Shown here one piece after another: positions 37,201 through 52,200 of a DNA stretch of 64,000 nt. This DNA is from Cosmopolites sordidus (Eukaryota; Arthropoda; Insecta; Coleoptera; Curculionidae): the NCBI GenBank assembly GCA_031761425.1, contig JARFXV010000875.1:94501-158500 (forward strand), in the 5' to 3' direction. Within the stretch, counting starts at the first letter, position 1, and each line of letters starts with the position of its first letter. The position numbers and the translations under genes were made by a program. Under the pieces are notes generated by a model. The model did not search any database. It was not told the DNA's origin and saw only the letters and a program-made list of their open reading frames with translations.

Positions 37201-40200
37201 AAATTATCAGAATCAGACGCATCTACCGTACTACTGTCGCTTAACGTTCCCTTAAACCTCTCCTGCAAAAATTTGTTTAAAGCTTTTTCATCACCCCCTG
37301 CTTCCGAAATATATTGCTGGGCGGCCAGTATGTTCGATTTCAACAGGCTCATTTGCTGATTCATCGACGCGTTGGGATCTAACATTGGCACTGGCTTAAT
37401 TCCTAGATAAGAACAGAAAAAATTATATGGATTTTTATTTAATTTCCTTAAATCAACTGGACGAACGTTTTCATTTGTATATAACAAAAGAATGCCGTTG
37501 TAAACTATATTTTGAATGGGTATCTTTGAAATGAATTAGCTATTTGTCAGTGGCATTGGGTAGTAAACTCAAAAGAGATTTATCACTAAAAACCAAAACC
37601 TTGTTTTAAATATATAGCCGCGCGTTTCGCTAAGCATGTTAGCTCATCAGGAGATGATTCAGTCTAAGATGATCTCCTGATGATTAAGGGTTAAAGAAAC
37701 GTGCGGCGAGAGAATAAAAACAAGTGATTTGGTGTTTAGCGATAAATATCTTTGAGTTTAGTGTTTCACACCAAACGTTCCAATAGAAGAATTGTCATTG
37801 GATAGTTCAAGAAAAAGGAACATGTGATTATATTGATACATTATATTGATCTGAGAGAGAACATTGTAACTTGCAGACACTCAGATTAAAAAATGTTGGG
37901 CAATTTTGTAGAAAATATGAGGGAGATACTTTTACATTAAGATGCTATCTAGTTTTTTTGCAAATTAGTTCTTTTCTTTTACAGTTGTCTAAACTATTAG
38001 ATCACATTATTTGCGCTGGACTTTTTAATTCTATTACATACCTAAAGCTCTACTTTTTAATTCTATTACATACCTAAAGCTCTACTTTGGGCTAACAAAG
38101 ATGCAACTGTATTCTTCTTAGGTTTACTGACACCACGTCCAAGATTTCTCGGTCTTCCCTCCTTATGATTCATGATACCCAGAGCATTTGCTCCGCAATG
38201 ACCTGTAGATGGCGTTGCCGACGTAGAAGAAGTGGAGCTACCTCCGTCGGAGCCTTCGTTTCGACTTGGAGGCCTTGGAGAGTCACCACCGGTAAAATAT
38301 TGATTGAATGAGGTGTTGAGGGTACTAGATGGTGGAGGTGGTGTAGATTCCATAGGAATAACTCGACGAGGTTTGGGTCCAGGTTTACGTCGAGCTAGAA
38401 AAGTGGTGTTAATCGAACCAAACTTATTTAAAAAAGTTAAGTCTTACATATACGATCTGTTCCTATACTGGCGCTCATGTTACTTAAAGAATTTAACGAC
38501 GAAGTACCACTGTTGGTGGTCGACAAATTAGGTTTCAGAGAGAGATTCAATGGCGCTTCTCCTGAACCTTCGCTTGAATAAGAAGATATACCTGATGGAC
38601 TTCCATTTGTGGCAGGCAGTTTGATGACTTCAACTCTATCTGACATAGGTGCGCCGTCTTCATCCTAAATAACAGCAAATTAGCTTCACCATCATGGAAA
38701 ACCAACTTGCGTAATACTTACAGATAACTTAGGCCTTTTCGATGTTCTTTCGATAGATAATCCAGTGCTTGAATGTGACGGAAGAACACTGACTGAGGGT
38801 GGATCCAAAGATATTGTTTTCTTTCTTCCCCGATTAGTTGTACCGGGAATCTTGGGTCCGACAATGGAAGAAGTATATTTGATGATTTCGGTGTCAGGTG
38901 GTAACCTAACACCACCCAAAATTGAATTAGGATCACTGTAAAACATGCACACGATCAATTACACACATCTACTTTATCTAAAATTACTAAAAAACATTTA
39001 CAATTATTGACATTTGAAATTATACTACGTTCAAACTGAAAGGTTCAATACGATTACTATTACTAGCTTTATAATTCAAAATTATTTATTTTTGTACTAA
39101 TTGCAATAAAAATTAATTTGCGATTAAATAAAATTTAAACTAGAGCCAAATATAGGTAAAAGAAGAAATGACAGCAAATGAAACTGATCCAACAAAATGC
39201 ATGTCAGGTTGTTATCATAACGGGGTTTTCAGTTATTTTAGAACCTATTTGATATTAGAAAAGCTAAATAGTTTGAAACCCTGAAACCCCTTTTCAGTTA
39301 ATTTAGAACCTATTTGATATTAGAAAAACTGAATAGTTATTATTTTGAAAGAAAGTAACTAGCTTCAAAATTAAATTGAAACTAATGGATCTATTTTGGA
39401 CATGAGCATTAGTGAGAGTACCGCGTGAAGTATTTTACGTTTAAATTTCAATTCAGCCTTAAACCCATAGTACATTTAGTCCGGAAATAATAAAGTACTT
39501 TAGCCGTCGTCAATATCACAATTTTGCTAAATATTGTGAAGAAAAACTAGATGAATTTTCTGACAAATTTCTCTTTAACTATGAAACGCATTTTCAAAAA
39601 TGAATACTCAAAAGAGGTTATTGAACTGCCATTCTATCTTTATGAAGTTACTACTTAGTGAGCTTATGCACCGGGGAGGTATCGGTATATACTTTTATAA
39701 ACTGCGATTACAAAACGGATCGGAAATATATTGCGAAATAATGGCAATACACTTTTGATGATGGCATTGAAGTATATAGACCTAGACTGTATGTGGTTTT
39801 AAAAGGGTAGGATTACATTGCTTTGCAACAAGCCGAGACGTGTGTGCAGGTATATTATTATCGTGATGAAACAGCACGTTCTTTTTGGCCAGAGGTGTAC
39901 GTTTAGCTTGAATAGCTTAAGTTAGTCTAATAGTGAAGCGCATAATATTCCCAATTATAGTCCTGACTTTTGCCGTTCCTATGAGCACCACACCGCATAA
40001 CTTATAAAGTCCTAATAAATATAGTAATGTAGAGGACAGTACCGTACTATATATCGAATAATTAATGGGCGAATATCAGGCAGAGTTTATAAGAAGACGC
40101 TTAACAATCGATCAATTGCTCATAGTCCGTCAAATAATGAAGAAAACAACCGAATTTGATACTCCTTTATTCGAGATGTTCATAGATTTCAGGCAGGCGT

Positions 40201-43200
40201 ACGACCGCGCACAAAGAGCAGTAATATTCGAGGTTATGGAGAAAATAGAAATACCAACTCCAATGCAGTAGTAAAAGTCCAAGAACACGCCACAGTAAAA
40301 TTTGAGATGGAAGGTTTGCGACGGGGGGATGGTTTGGTATCAGTTCTTTTTTACTTAGTATTATAGATGAGCGAACAAGTGACGATAACGCAAGAAAACC
40401 GAGTACCAAGGAAATCATGGTGGGGCGAATAGGAGGTAACAGAAAAAGAGGTAGACCTGCATGATGGCAGGGCAATTTAAGAATAAGTGATGTTGAACAA
40501 GTATTGTACATCAAACATTGGCAAGGGGCTGCTGGATATGGGTCCGGTTGGAGGCGAAGGAAGGTGGAAGGAAGGAAGATCGATTGAAGTAGGTCAAGGG
40601 TCACTGACAGGCTGTGGCACTACAGGAAAAAAAAAGATGAGAGAATCCCAGAAAACCATTGCTATGACTTGAAACCAGTGCAGATTTCCTTTGGCGAATT
40701 TTCACCTCTTCTCGTCCACTATTTGGACTTCCGCTTCATATCTGGCATGCGAATTTTCAACGTATACGACTTGCAGCATAGGTTCCCTTCTGCAATCTGT
40801 TGACGCATTGTTGACTCGCACACACGAATTTTAATCGCCAATGTTCACAAAGATTATCTCGAGTTCTTTGAAAATAACTCATTCGAGAAGTATCGGAGTC
40901 CTTGCCGTCCGATCTTTTGAACTACTCTTCCTTGTTGGCTGAGCGGATCCTTTTTTGAATATCTTCGTAGCCGCATATTTAGCATATAATGAATGTAGTA
41001 TACATTCGACAGTTAGTACCTGAAGAATCGAATTATTTCGAATGTCCAGCGTGAAGGTCTTCTAACAGTTCGAGCATTTTGAAGTTATACTCTTTTACTA
41101 GATACTTCTGGCTTAAAAGTATAACAAAATCGACCTAGAGCAGAGGTACAATACGGCGGGAAATTCAAACTGAAATTGTCCGCATTTTGGTGATGCACCC
41201 TGTTTCAAGAATGGCCAAAACTATCCAGGGCATCAATATTAGTATAAGCAAGATGTGAAAGAAATTATATAAAGGGTTCTCCAGTAAGAGTGTCAGAAAG
41301 TTAAAATGAGACATAATGATAATTATAAGTGATTAAGGTAGGTAATTTTTATTTTATCTTGAAGAACAAATAATACGAGAGTCGTTCAATAAGTCCTTAG
41401 AAAATCCAAGAGATGGCGCTGGTAGCATCGGAAATGGTTTGTTTTTAGTAAGCATCAATACTCACCAAATAGCTATCAAAGTATCAGTTATATTCATCAC
41501 ATGGTTTCATTTTTATTGTCGATTGAAGCAAGAAACTTTTATGTATTTAGAAAAATTGAAAAAAGTGAGTTTCGAGGTATTAAACACTTATATTAAAAAG
41601 GCTTAACACCGAAAGAGATAAAAGCTGAGTTGGATAAAGTTCATGGGAGGTTTACTCCTGCGTTTGCAACTGTTTATTATTGATGAACACGAATATGAAC
41701 ATCAGCACAAAAGATGAACATCATTCGGGACGTCCAGTGGAAGTGACTACTCCAGAAATTGACAAAATCCACGACATGGTTTTAAATAACCGACGAATCA
41801 AAATACGCGAAATAGTTGAGGCCACAGGCTTATCGCAAGGTATAGCGTTTTCAATTTTGCACGAAAAATTTCAACAAAAGAGAATGCTGTGTATTTGGTG
41901 GGATCAATAAGAACCTTTCCATTATGAATTGTTGCCAAAGCAACACGGCTGACTTGTAAAGCAAGTAAATGTCGCGAGTGAATTCATAAATAATGAAAAT
42001 TCTCAGCCACATAGCGCTCTTAAGACAGAAAAAAAACTGAGGGAACTAGGCTGTGAAATCCTTCCCGACCCACAGGACTATCTAGATGCTGCACCACCGG
42101 ATTACCATTTGTTCACTAAACAACGTTTTAAATGTACCAGAAAGATGGTAGGTTTTTACATTCGGTATAGAAAAGCTACCCAATAGATTGAAACAAGTTG
42201 CCCACAACAATGAAAAATATATCATTAATTAAATACTAGGCTAATTGAAAAGTTCGCGGAGCGACACCTACAGAGCAGAAAAAGAACTATATAATATCCA
42301 TATATAATTCATATGAACATATGTGAAGTCTCAAGTCGATCTGTTAATTAATTCATACAAAAACAGCAAAGTAAACGTATCAGTGTTATTTTTTTAAAAG
42401 GAAAATATTGAAAATCGTGTAGTGATTATTTTTTTTGTAAAAAAAGATTTAAAGGCAATGGAAATTCATAGTGAAATGGTAAATGTATTAGGGGAATCTG
42501 CTCCTTCAAAAACAATAGTTTGTAAGTGGGCAGGTGAGTTTCACTGTGGTCGGATGATCAAGCCGGGATGATGATCCTCGTTCTGGACTACCAATAAGTG
42601 TTACTACTGAACAAATAATTAATTTTATACATGATACAGTTATGGATGACAGAGAATTAACTTTGAGTGAAATTGCTAAGGGCATGGACATCTCAACTAA
42701 ACGGGTCTTTCATATTTTGGATAAGAAATTTCGCTTGATAAAGTTATGTGCAAGATGGGTACCGCATTTGTCAAATTCTGTTCAAAAACGACTTCGAGTA
42801 AAACTTTCTAACCAACATTGGATACAATATATTTTAAATGTGGTTTTATAAATATGGATGGGATTTGGGATTACCAATATGTTCTTGCAACATAAACTGC
42901 GACAACAAACCGCAAAGTGGACTAAGCCCGTTTGTTCAGCTCCGAAGCAGCCAAAGTGGTCAAAATCAACCAAAAAGGTTATGGCATCAATTTTTTGGGA
43001 TTGAAAATGAATTTTGTTTATTGATTACCTTCAAACCGGTAAAACAATAACAGGACAGTATTACTCAAACCTTTTGAATCAATTGGATGCAAAAATTCGT
43101 GAGGAAAGATCTGGTTTAGCAAAGAAAAAAATATTTTTTCTTCAAGACAACACACCGTCTCACATAGCACACATTGCACTATTTTTGCAATTGCCAAATT

Positions 43201-46200
43201 GAAGGAGTTACACTATGAACTGTTGGAGCATCCACTACACACACCAGATCTGCCCCCCTCTGACTTTCATCTGTTCCCAAACCTTAAAAAATTCCTACGT
43301 GGCAAGCGTTTTTCATCAAATGAAGAAATTATAGCAGCCATAGATGAGTATTTTGAAGGACTTCCAGAAAATCACTTCAGAGATGGAATAAATGAATTGG
43401 AGAATCGCTGGAAAAAACGGATTGAACTTAAAGGAGAATATACGGAAAAATAAAGTCATTTTTTCAACTATAAACTTGTTATATTTTTGTAAAGTTCTAG
43501 GAATTTCAATAGAATAGATAGAATAGATAACTAGAAAAATAAAGTTCAAATTATACAACAATTTAATATGTGCAACTAAAACTTGTAGATTAATAACCAA
43601 TTGTTTAGCTCATATTCTTCTGACACTCCCCAAACCCCTATTATGGTACTTCTTGTAACTAAATACTTTAAATTTTTAAAAAAGTTATAAGAGAAATCAG
43701 GTTTCATTAATCAATGTTTGTCGCTCTAAGAACTTGGCCTTTTATAGAAACGGCATTTATAAATTTACATTTCGTTAGAAATGTGTCCTTGATTATGACG
43801 GTGGTTATTTTACCGGGTACCATTTCTAAAATCATCTCGCATGCAACTGCACGTACTTTTTTGATTACCTGATCATTCAATATAATTTGAATCAGCTTGT
43901 TTATACAAAAGTAAACTCTATATTTACTTAAGCTAGCAAACCAAAATGAAAAACACACTGAAGTTGATGCACAGAAGTCTTAATCTTACCTGCTTCCTTC
44001 CAATGCAGCACTGGTTGGAAGAAAATTGCATATTAATGAGAATCTGGCGTTGTTTAACATTATTCAGTAATATTTAAAGTAAAAATTTTAAGGCGTAACA
44101 AAAATATTTGCGTTTTTTGAGGTACTTAGTTATCCACTGTTTTAAAAAAATATATCATTCCTATGCCTCGCAAATGCCGGTTAACGGTAGTATGGGATAC
44201 TCCTACTCCTCCTGAAAGTTTTCTAGTGCTTGTTTTATGATCTGCAGTCACAGCTGCTCTTGAAACATCGGTATTAAGAGCCCGTCGATGACCTGATCTA
44301 CCTCTATCTTCAAGGCTCATGTCTCCTGTCTTCCAGACTTTTTGAACTAGAGCTAAGCGGTGTGGATTGTTACGACACCTCTAGTTCGCAATTCTCACGA
44401 CGGGCTTTGGAGTCTTTTTTTAAAAATATTGTCTTAAAATTGCCCTAATTTCGCGACATATTTCAGTCAAATTATTGTTTTTTTAAGCCGTCGATGAATG
44501 CAGTGGAATGACTTTAATACTGACGAAGGAATGTTGTGAAGTATAATCCTTTATTTATAAACAAAGGAAAAAACGCAAATCCTTTTGTTAGTTACATCCT
44601 AGTATATTGATGATATCCGAAAAAACAATAGTCTGTCAAATATTGGGAATTGTTCAATAAAAAAACAAAATATTGGAAAATACACTTATGCCAGCGAATA
44701 TTCAAGTCGTCAAAACATTTGTAATAAGCAATTTGGGATAGAGCCTTTAGCTCCATAGGCAAATTTTGTTTTTTGTTTCAATGGACTAGATAACTTCAAT
44801 TTGAGGAAAGAAAAATATCCCTTGAGGTCATATCTGGTAAATAAGGTACTTGCTTGATGACATTCGTTAATTTTTTCATCATAAGTGTGTTCCAAAGGGT
44901 GTGTGGGACGCGCATTATTGTGGTGCAAAATCCAAGAATTGTTCTTCCACAAATCTGGCCTTTTCCAACGCACATACTTATAACGCCCAAATAATATTGT
45001 TGTTAATTGCCCGGAGTGAATTCCGAGTAAACATCACAATAGTTACAGAAAACAGTCAACGTGAACGAGTTTGACGTAGTTTTTTCGGTTTCGACTTGTT
45101 ATCGAAGCGCCATTCCGAAGGTTGGCTAGTTTGATGGTCAAATTCATAAACCGACGTTTGGTTACCCGTTTCATGAATGTAGGTTCGTAGAGTCACCTCG
45201 ACGCGCTTCAATCCTGAGACAAGCCCAGTACTTGAGCCATCTCTATTAAGATTGAATAACGATTTTATTTTCATATTACCATTTTCTTCAGTTTATCGAT
45301 ATCTTCGAAGTCGAAGATATTGAAGATCGATCGGTACAACGAATGTCTTCAACCACTTCTCGGTATTCCTTGAATGTTTTGTACCATTCTTTTGCCCATT
45401 TTTTCCATAAAGTTGACTCGCCATAGGTCATTCCACTATTTTTAACGATTCTTCTTTTTCTTCATGCGGTTCTAGAGTCCGTCGGCGAGTCTTGATCTCC
45501 TTAAACCTCCTCTTCCAACCGGATCGTCCTCTAGCAGTCCTTTGCCAATTTTTGATGTACAGTAGTTCTTCAGCAACTGTTCTTACGCTGTCTTAGGTCT
45601 ATATATTTTTCTGTTACTCTCGGTTCGCACCTCCATGATTTTCCTTTGTACTCGGTTTTCTGGCATTTTCGCCACGTGCCCCACCCATCAAAGTCACTGA
45701 ACGCTCACATAATCTATAAGGTGATTTTTTGAGTGCGTCCGAAATTTAAATTAAAAAAAAAACAACAACCAAATTAGATACCTTGAAACTATTTTATGTG
45801 AAATAATATTCAGTGTTGCATTAATGTTTGAAAACAATTTCGGACAAATGTCCGCCGCGGTTACTTCTGACATAACATATTCTGTCAATCCAATTTCCGA
45901 TTACTTTTTCAAGTAATTGGGGTCCGCAATTGTCCGAGTTATGTTGGCTTCCAAGGCGTCAATAGTTGCTGATTTATCGGCATAGACCAAAGATTTAACA
46001 TAACTCAAAGAAAAACTCTAAAGGTTTTAAATCACATGACTTTGGTCATCGAAATAATTTTCTCACCGAATTGTTACCTCAATAAATCGATTATTGTGTT
46101 GGCTGTATGACATATGGAGCAGTCCTGTTCGAACCACATCTCCTCCAGATCAATACCATTCAAATTCGGAATAAAACAATCCACTTAGTCGAATAACAAA

Positions 46201-49200
46201 GCCAAACTTCCTGCGAACGGCGACGAATTGATAAATTTGGATTTTCATAAACACTACCAGCAACGGCTGCGATATTTTCTTCGGAACGTACAGTTTTTGT
46301 CTTGTTTTTGTTTAATATCAAGCGAAAATCAAAAATTCTCCTGAGTACTCTTCTTTCAAATACTGAAAGCATCTCTTTCTGTTTTCTTTGTGTGGGTACA
46401 AGCCTCGCAGTCGTAAGTGACTACTGGCCAAATGAGTGTTTTATAGGTCCTAAGTTTCGTGTTCCTTTGAATAAGTTTAAATCTTAGGACAGAATGCATG
46501 GAATGAATAACTTTTCATAATAAGTAATAATCACAGAAAATTCGTTAGCAAGCTAAAATTTGTGGTAAAGAACTTGAGGTCAGCTGACAACAGAGCACAC
46601 TTGAGATCAACTAACCTAGTCAGCAGCTGTAAACAAACTAATCGACAGATGGCGGCAGTACTCAACATTAACTTTTTCGTACATTTTACGGGGGCTATTT
46701 AAACGAACAATTCTCGGCATTTATTTGACAGAATGCATATTACTAGTTTGTCCTGAAAGTACTTTCGATTTCCATAATAAGATGACATTAGTTAGAATTT
46801 TCATGTGTATATACGCATATAATTTTACGGTATTGAGTTGTTATTTAGTAATTACCTTGATTGGTTGTATTTGCATCAAAATAACCATTTTTGTCATAAT
46901 TTACTTTTTTATTTTCGCAAAGATAAAAACTGCAAATGCACACAAAAAATTGTTTTGAATTGTAAAGCATAACGCTTTGATTTACTAAACTATTAGGTCA
47001 AATTAATTCTCGTCATATATTTATTTTAAACCGCCATCTTTTAAATTCAAAACCAGATATACCAAGCGTGGTGGTGAATAATTCTTGATTTTTTCTTAAA
47101 AAAAAAAAACACGTTTATTTTGGAGGTGCGCCATCGCTATCAGCACATTTTTTCCATCTCTCTGGAAATTTGTATAATGTATAATTTTCTCTCCATTTTT
47201 CGACATGTCCGTAATTGTTGAAGTGTTTCATGGAAAGTGCGCGAGACATCAATGGAAACAAGTAGTAGTCGGAGTCTGGTGAGTGCGGCGGGTGGGGCAA
47301 GACTTCCCAGTCAAATGCAGAAATGGTGTCTCTGACCGCTTTCGCTGAGTGTGATAGGGCGTTCTCGTGCTGTAAAATCACTTTTCCGTGTATTCTAACC
47401 CATTCTGGTTGTTTTTCGATCAATGCATAGTTCAAATTGATTATTTGTTGACGGTAACGAATGGTATTAACTCTGGTTTCAGAAGGTCATTGTACACGAC
47501 ACCTTTCTGATCACACCAAATGCACAACATTGTCATCTTTTCAAAGCGATTCGGTCTTATGGTGGATGTTGATGGTTGTCTTGGGCCAACTCATGATTTT
47601 GCATGAACCAATGAGTTTTCTCAAAATATATCCATTGTTCGTCTCTAATCACGAGCCGATGCGAATAAGTATTTATTTTATGCCGAGAAAGCAAAACTTC
47701 GCACAGCGTTTTTCGCTGATGTATCAGCTGATGTTCATCTGAGGTTGTACCCATTTTCCTGGTTCACAAATGGTTCGGCGACCAACATTTAAACTCTTTG
47801 CCATTTGTTGTTGAGTTTCCATATTCTTCCAACGATGCTTGCAATTCGGCATCTTCAATTTTTTTCGGTTAACCTGCGCATTGTTTGTCTTTTAAGTCGA
47901 AATCACCACTTTTGAATCGTCTTGCTTTGGAACATTTTCACCGTAAATTTCCGCAAGTATACGACGGCGTTCACTCACGTTTTTCCTTTGATTGAACAAG
48001 AAAAGCAGTACGTGCCGCAAGTGCTCTTTATTTGGCTCGAAACTTGAAACTGACATGTTTACCATATGAAAAAAATATGACGCTAACTCGAAATCGTTTA
48101 AACATCAATGACGTTTTGAAAGATACTGTTGTAGCAACAAAATGACATAAGAGATTGGACTGTGACCTTGTTTTCAGCGCATCTCTTAAAAAAATAATTA
48201 TTAACCGCCACACTTGGTAATATACGAACTTACTGGGAATATAATCTCAAAAATCAGTTCTAGACGCGATGTCGTCCAAAATGCAACATTTGAGAAATTT
48301 TCTTCTTTTTGCCTTTCATCTGAAATGATAATGCTGCCGAAGCTCAGAACATGATTTGTACAGCTTTGGGAGAGAATGTTGTTTCGTATAGTACCTGAAA
48401 GAGGTGGTTCCAGCAATTCTAAACTGGAAATTTTAACTTAGATGAAGCAGAATCTCCAGGAGAGCCAAAAAAGTGGAGGATGAAGATTTGGAAGCAGTGT
48501 TGGAAAAAAATCTTTATCGTACATTGCTTGAGTTTGTACAGGAACAACAACATTTCATGAGAATCTGAGGTTTAGTTCACAAGCTACAGTGCTTTTAGTA
48601 ATGCTACACTTGTAATTTTGAAAACAATGGAAATATCTGAGTTTCGTATGATAATAAAGCATTGCTTTTTAATAGAAAAAAAACCGTTCAAGCATAGCAA
48701 TGGATTGACAAGTATTATTCGAACTCTGCTCCATCGAGACAAATGGTAGAGAAGTGGTTTCTTGATTTTAAACTCGGTTGTACAAATATCCGATAACGCT
48801 CTAGTCGCCCAAATTCGGCAGTTATTGCAGAAAACAAAAAAACCGCCCAAAAAATATTTTTTGCCGGTTGACGATTCAGAGCGCTGTTTGGAATTGTTTC
48901 AGCGCAATAAAAAGGATTTTTTTCATGCGGTATGTAACAATGGATTAATCGGCAGTTATCTAGGTGGACAGCAACTGGCGAAAGCCGCCCAAAGCTACCA
49001 AAAATGCAAATGTCAGTTGGTAAGGTTTTGGCATCCGTATTTTGGGATGCTCAAGGTATTTTGTTCATTGATTACCTTGACAAAGGAAAAATCATTAATA
49101 GCGAATATTATATGAAATTGAATGAAATAAGAAATTGCGAAAAAACGACTCCAAATGAAGAAGAAAAAGTGCTCTTTCATCAGGATAATGCACCGTGTCA

Positions 49201-52200
49201 CAAGTTGCTCGCAACAATGGCAAAATTACATGACTTTGAATTGTTTCCCCATCCACCGTATTCTCTCCATCTGGCTCCCACAGACTACTACCTGTTTGCA
49301 GACCTAAAAAGAAAGCTCCTCCATAAATCGTTCTACAAAAGAGGCATCGAAATGTTAGAGAAGCGTTGGAATCAATGTATCATTCTTGAATAACACTATG
49401 TAGATGAATAAATTGAATTTTTGTCTAAAAGTTGTTTTATTAGTTATCCTACGAACTTATGAAGTATTATTTTGAAGATGAAGTTTATATTACCTTTTTC
49501 ATAAATAAATGTCAAAGGTAGTCAAAAAGGCCGAGAATTAAGTTGAGGACCTAATATATCGATGATGTTAAAAAAATTAAAAGTCTAAATTTAACAAAAA
49601 CAACGAACGATAACATTCAATAACGTTTGGTGGTGCAAGAGAATAACTTCATAGTTGGTTACCACATGAGCATTAGAAAATTAATTTAACGAACGTAACC
49701 AAATGACTCAGTTTTAAACTTTTTTTAAACAACTGCCGATGAAAAATAGATTGGAGAACGGGGTTTATTGATGAACCAGCTCAAACAATGTCGAAAGTTG
49801 ATATTTATGAAAATAATGTTATACATTCTGTAAGATTAAGAGGAAAATGTTTATTTTGAACTATTACTTTTTAAACAAAGCGATCAACTCAACAATTATT
49901 TTAAATCAGAGTATGAAGTGGTACTTGAACAGAACCGTTCATCGAATAAATGTGACATTCACTTACAGTAGAACTGATCATTTAATACAAGCACGCGCTG
50001 TGTAACGAGAAAGGCCCGTAATATATAAATAAAATGAACTATGGTGTTTGAAATTAAATGTATTAGACTCCATAGTAACAAGAACTCGTTTATTAAGGAA
50101 AATAATCAAATATTTTTACATCCCAATTTGGGCGTCCAACACCGAGTTCATCATTAACACTTGTGGGATACACCTTTAAATTTACGAACCCATGGCTCAA
50201 CAGTAAAAAATTGAAGGAGTTGAATGCGATATATCACCTTTTATCTTATTATGTCGTTTACTCAAACACCTTTTGTGAAAAACTAATTAAAACTAATGAA
50301 CACATCTGTCTAAGTGTATACATATCTATTTTTGGTAGATATACTATGACCAAAAAGTAAGGAGATTTTTTAAATAAAACAAACTATTTATTTATTTATT
50401 CTAATTTATCTTCTGTCCTCTCACTGCAATACACATATTCCAACGTTTTTTTGCCAACATGCCATGTCTGGTGAATATAGCTCTTGTGAATCGGCGTTTG
50501 TTTATTTTTTTAGCGAAAAATTGACGAACAATTATCGCGGTATGTGATGGTGCGTTATTGTGATGCAAAAACTATTAATTGTTTTGTAACAAATTTGGAC
50601 ATTAACATGCTTAATGCTATTACTCATTAACTTTTTGACCAATTGCAAGGAACTCTACGTGGATAGTACAATGATAATACCAAGAAAACATTTCACATAA
50701 TTTTGATTTTTAACGGGCTTTGAGGTGGTTTCTTCACCTTTAGTTTCAGGTTTTATTTGCAGTGCATTTTTAGCACGATACTCGCTTAATCGTTAAGCTG
50801 TTTGTGGGTAATAAAGATAGATCTATGTCTCATCACTAGTAATTATGTATTTCAGAATGTCATCATCCAAAGAAAGCTCGACTCCACTGCAACTTCAACA
50901 CGACGGTGTTTTTCAAAAAAAAATCAGTGTTTTTGAAACAAGATGAGAAGACACACAGATAAGCCTAAATTGTTGTTTAAAATTAATCCAAATGATATAC
51001 CAATTATATCTGCAATACTTCTAATACTTAATCAGCGATTACCCAGTACAAGCTCCTTTATTTTGGTAATGTTTTCTTCACTGGTTGACGCAGAGGGTTT
51101 TCCTGAACGAGGTTCATTTTCAACTGCTTCTCTACCATCAGTAAAGGTTTTGTACCGTTGTAGGCATTTTTTTTATATAGCATCATCACCGTAACATTTT
51201 TAATAAATCAGCATAAGAAATTTTGTTTTTTAAACAAAATGTAATGCCAATACTTTTCTCGATAAATTTATCCAGTCTAAAAGATCACCGACAACATTTT
51301 TTAACAATTACAAAAGACCCTATAATTCCTAACCCTCTAAAGAACTTATACTAATCTTCTGTCAGATATCAAGTACAGTTTTAACAGTATAGAATTTTTC
51401 AAACAAAAGTCTTACTTTTTGATCATAGTCCCTGTAAGATGTCCTATAAGAAAGTTTCTATTTCATTGACTCACTGAGCAAACGCAACAACTGTGAGGGA
51501 CGCGAGGTGCATGTCAATCGATAGCCCCGCGTTTAAGAATTTGGTCGGTATGGAGCGTTTCTCGGGAACAGACCGTGTGTGGTGTGTGCGAGAATTTTAC
51601 AAAAACAATGATTTGAGGCTCATTTTCATCTCAACGGTTCAGGTAAATAAGCAGAACTGGATTACTGGAGTTACGAACCCGAAACATAAGCACCAAAAAC
51701 CACTAAATTCGCCTAAAGTTACCGTATGTCAGCGCTAAGAATAATCGGACCGTACTTTTGTGAAGACGACAGGGGACGCGCAATTACTGTCAATTCAGAG
51801 CGTTATGTGGAAATGTTTTTTGGTACTTGAACTTCAAAACTTTGCTGGTTATAATCAAAGGACATGACTTTAGCAGGACGGAGCAACGTCACACACTTCC
51901 AGCACGTCTCTCCCACGAGTTTGTGAAATTTTCCCAAATTGATCTCCAGGAGAGGTGACCTAAATTGGCCTCTACGTAGTCCTGATTTCAGCCCTATGGA
52001 CTTTTTCCTGTGGCGCTTTCTAAAATCGAAACTTTACGCCAATAAACAGGGTTCTTTGGTGCAGTTAAAAGAAAATATCTGACCCGAAATGGCAGCCATT
52101 CTAGAGATTATGTGCCGAGCCGTTCTAAGGAATTTTGCTGTCCGTTAAGATGAGTGCCGTGAGCGTGAAGATTTACAGTTAGATGACATTATTTTTAAAA

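Noticed and set aside
38042..38073. Distal copy of the exon 5 donor as the real exon end
   Set aside because: It would add 32 nt, shift frame and hit TAA at once; the proximal donor fits exon 6.
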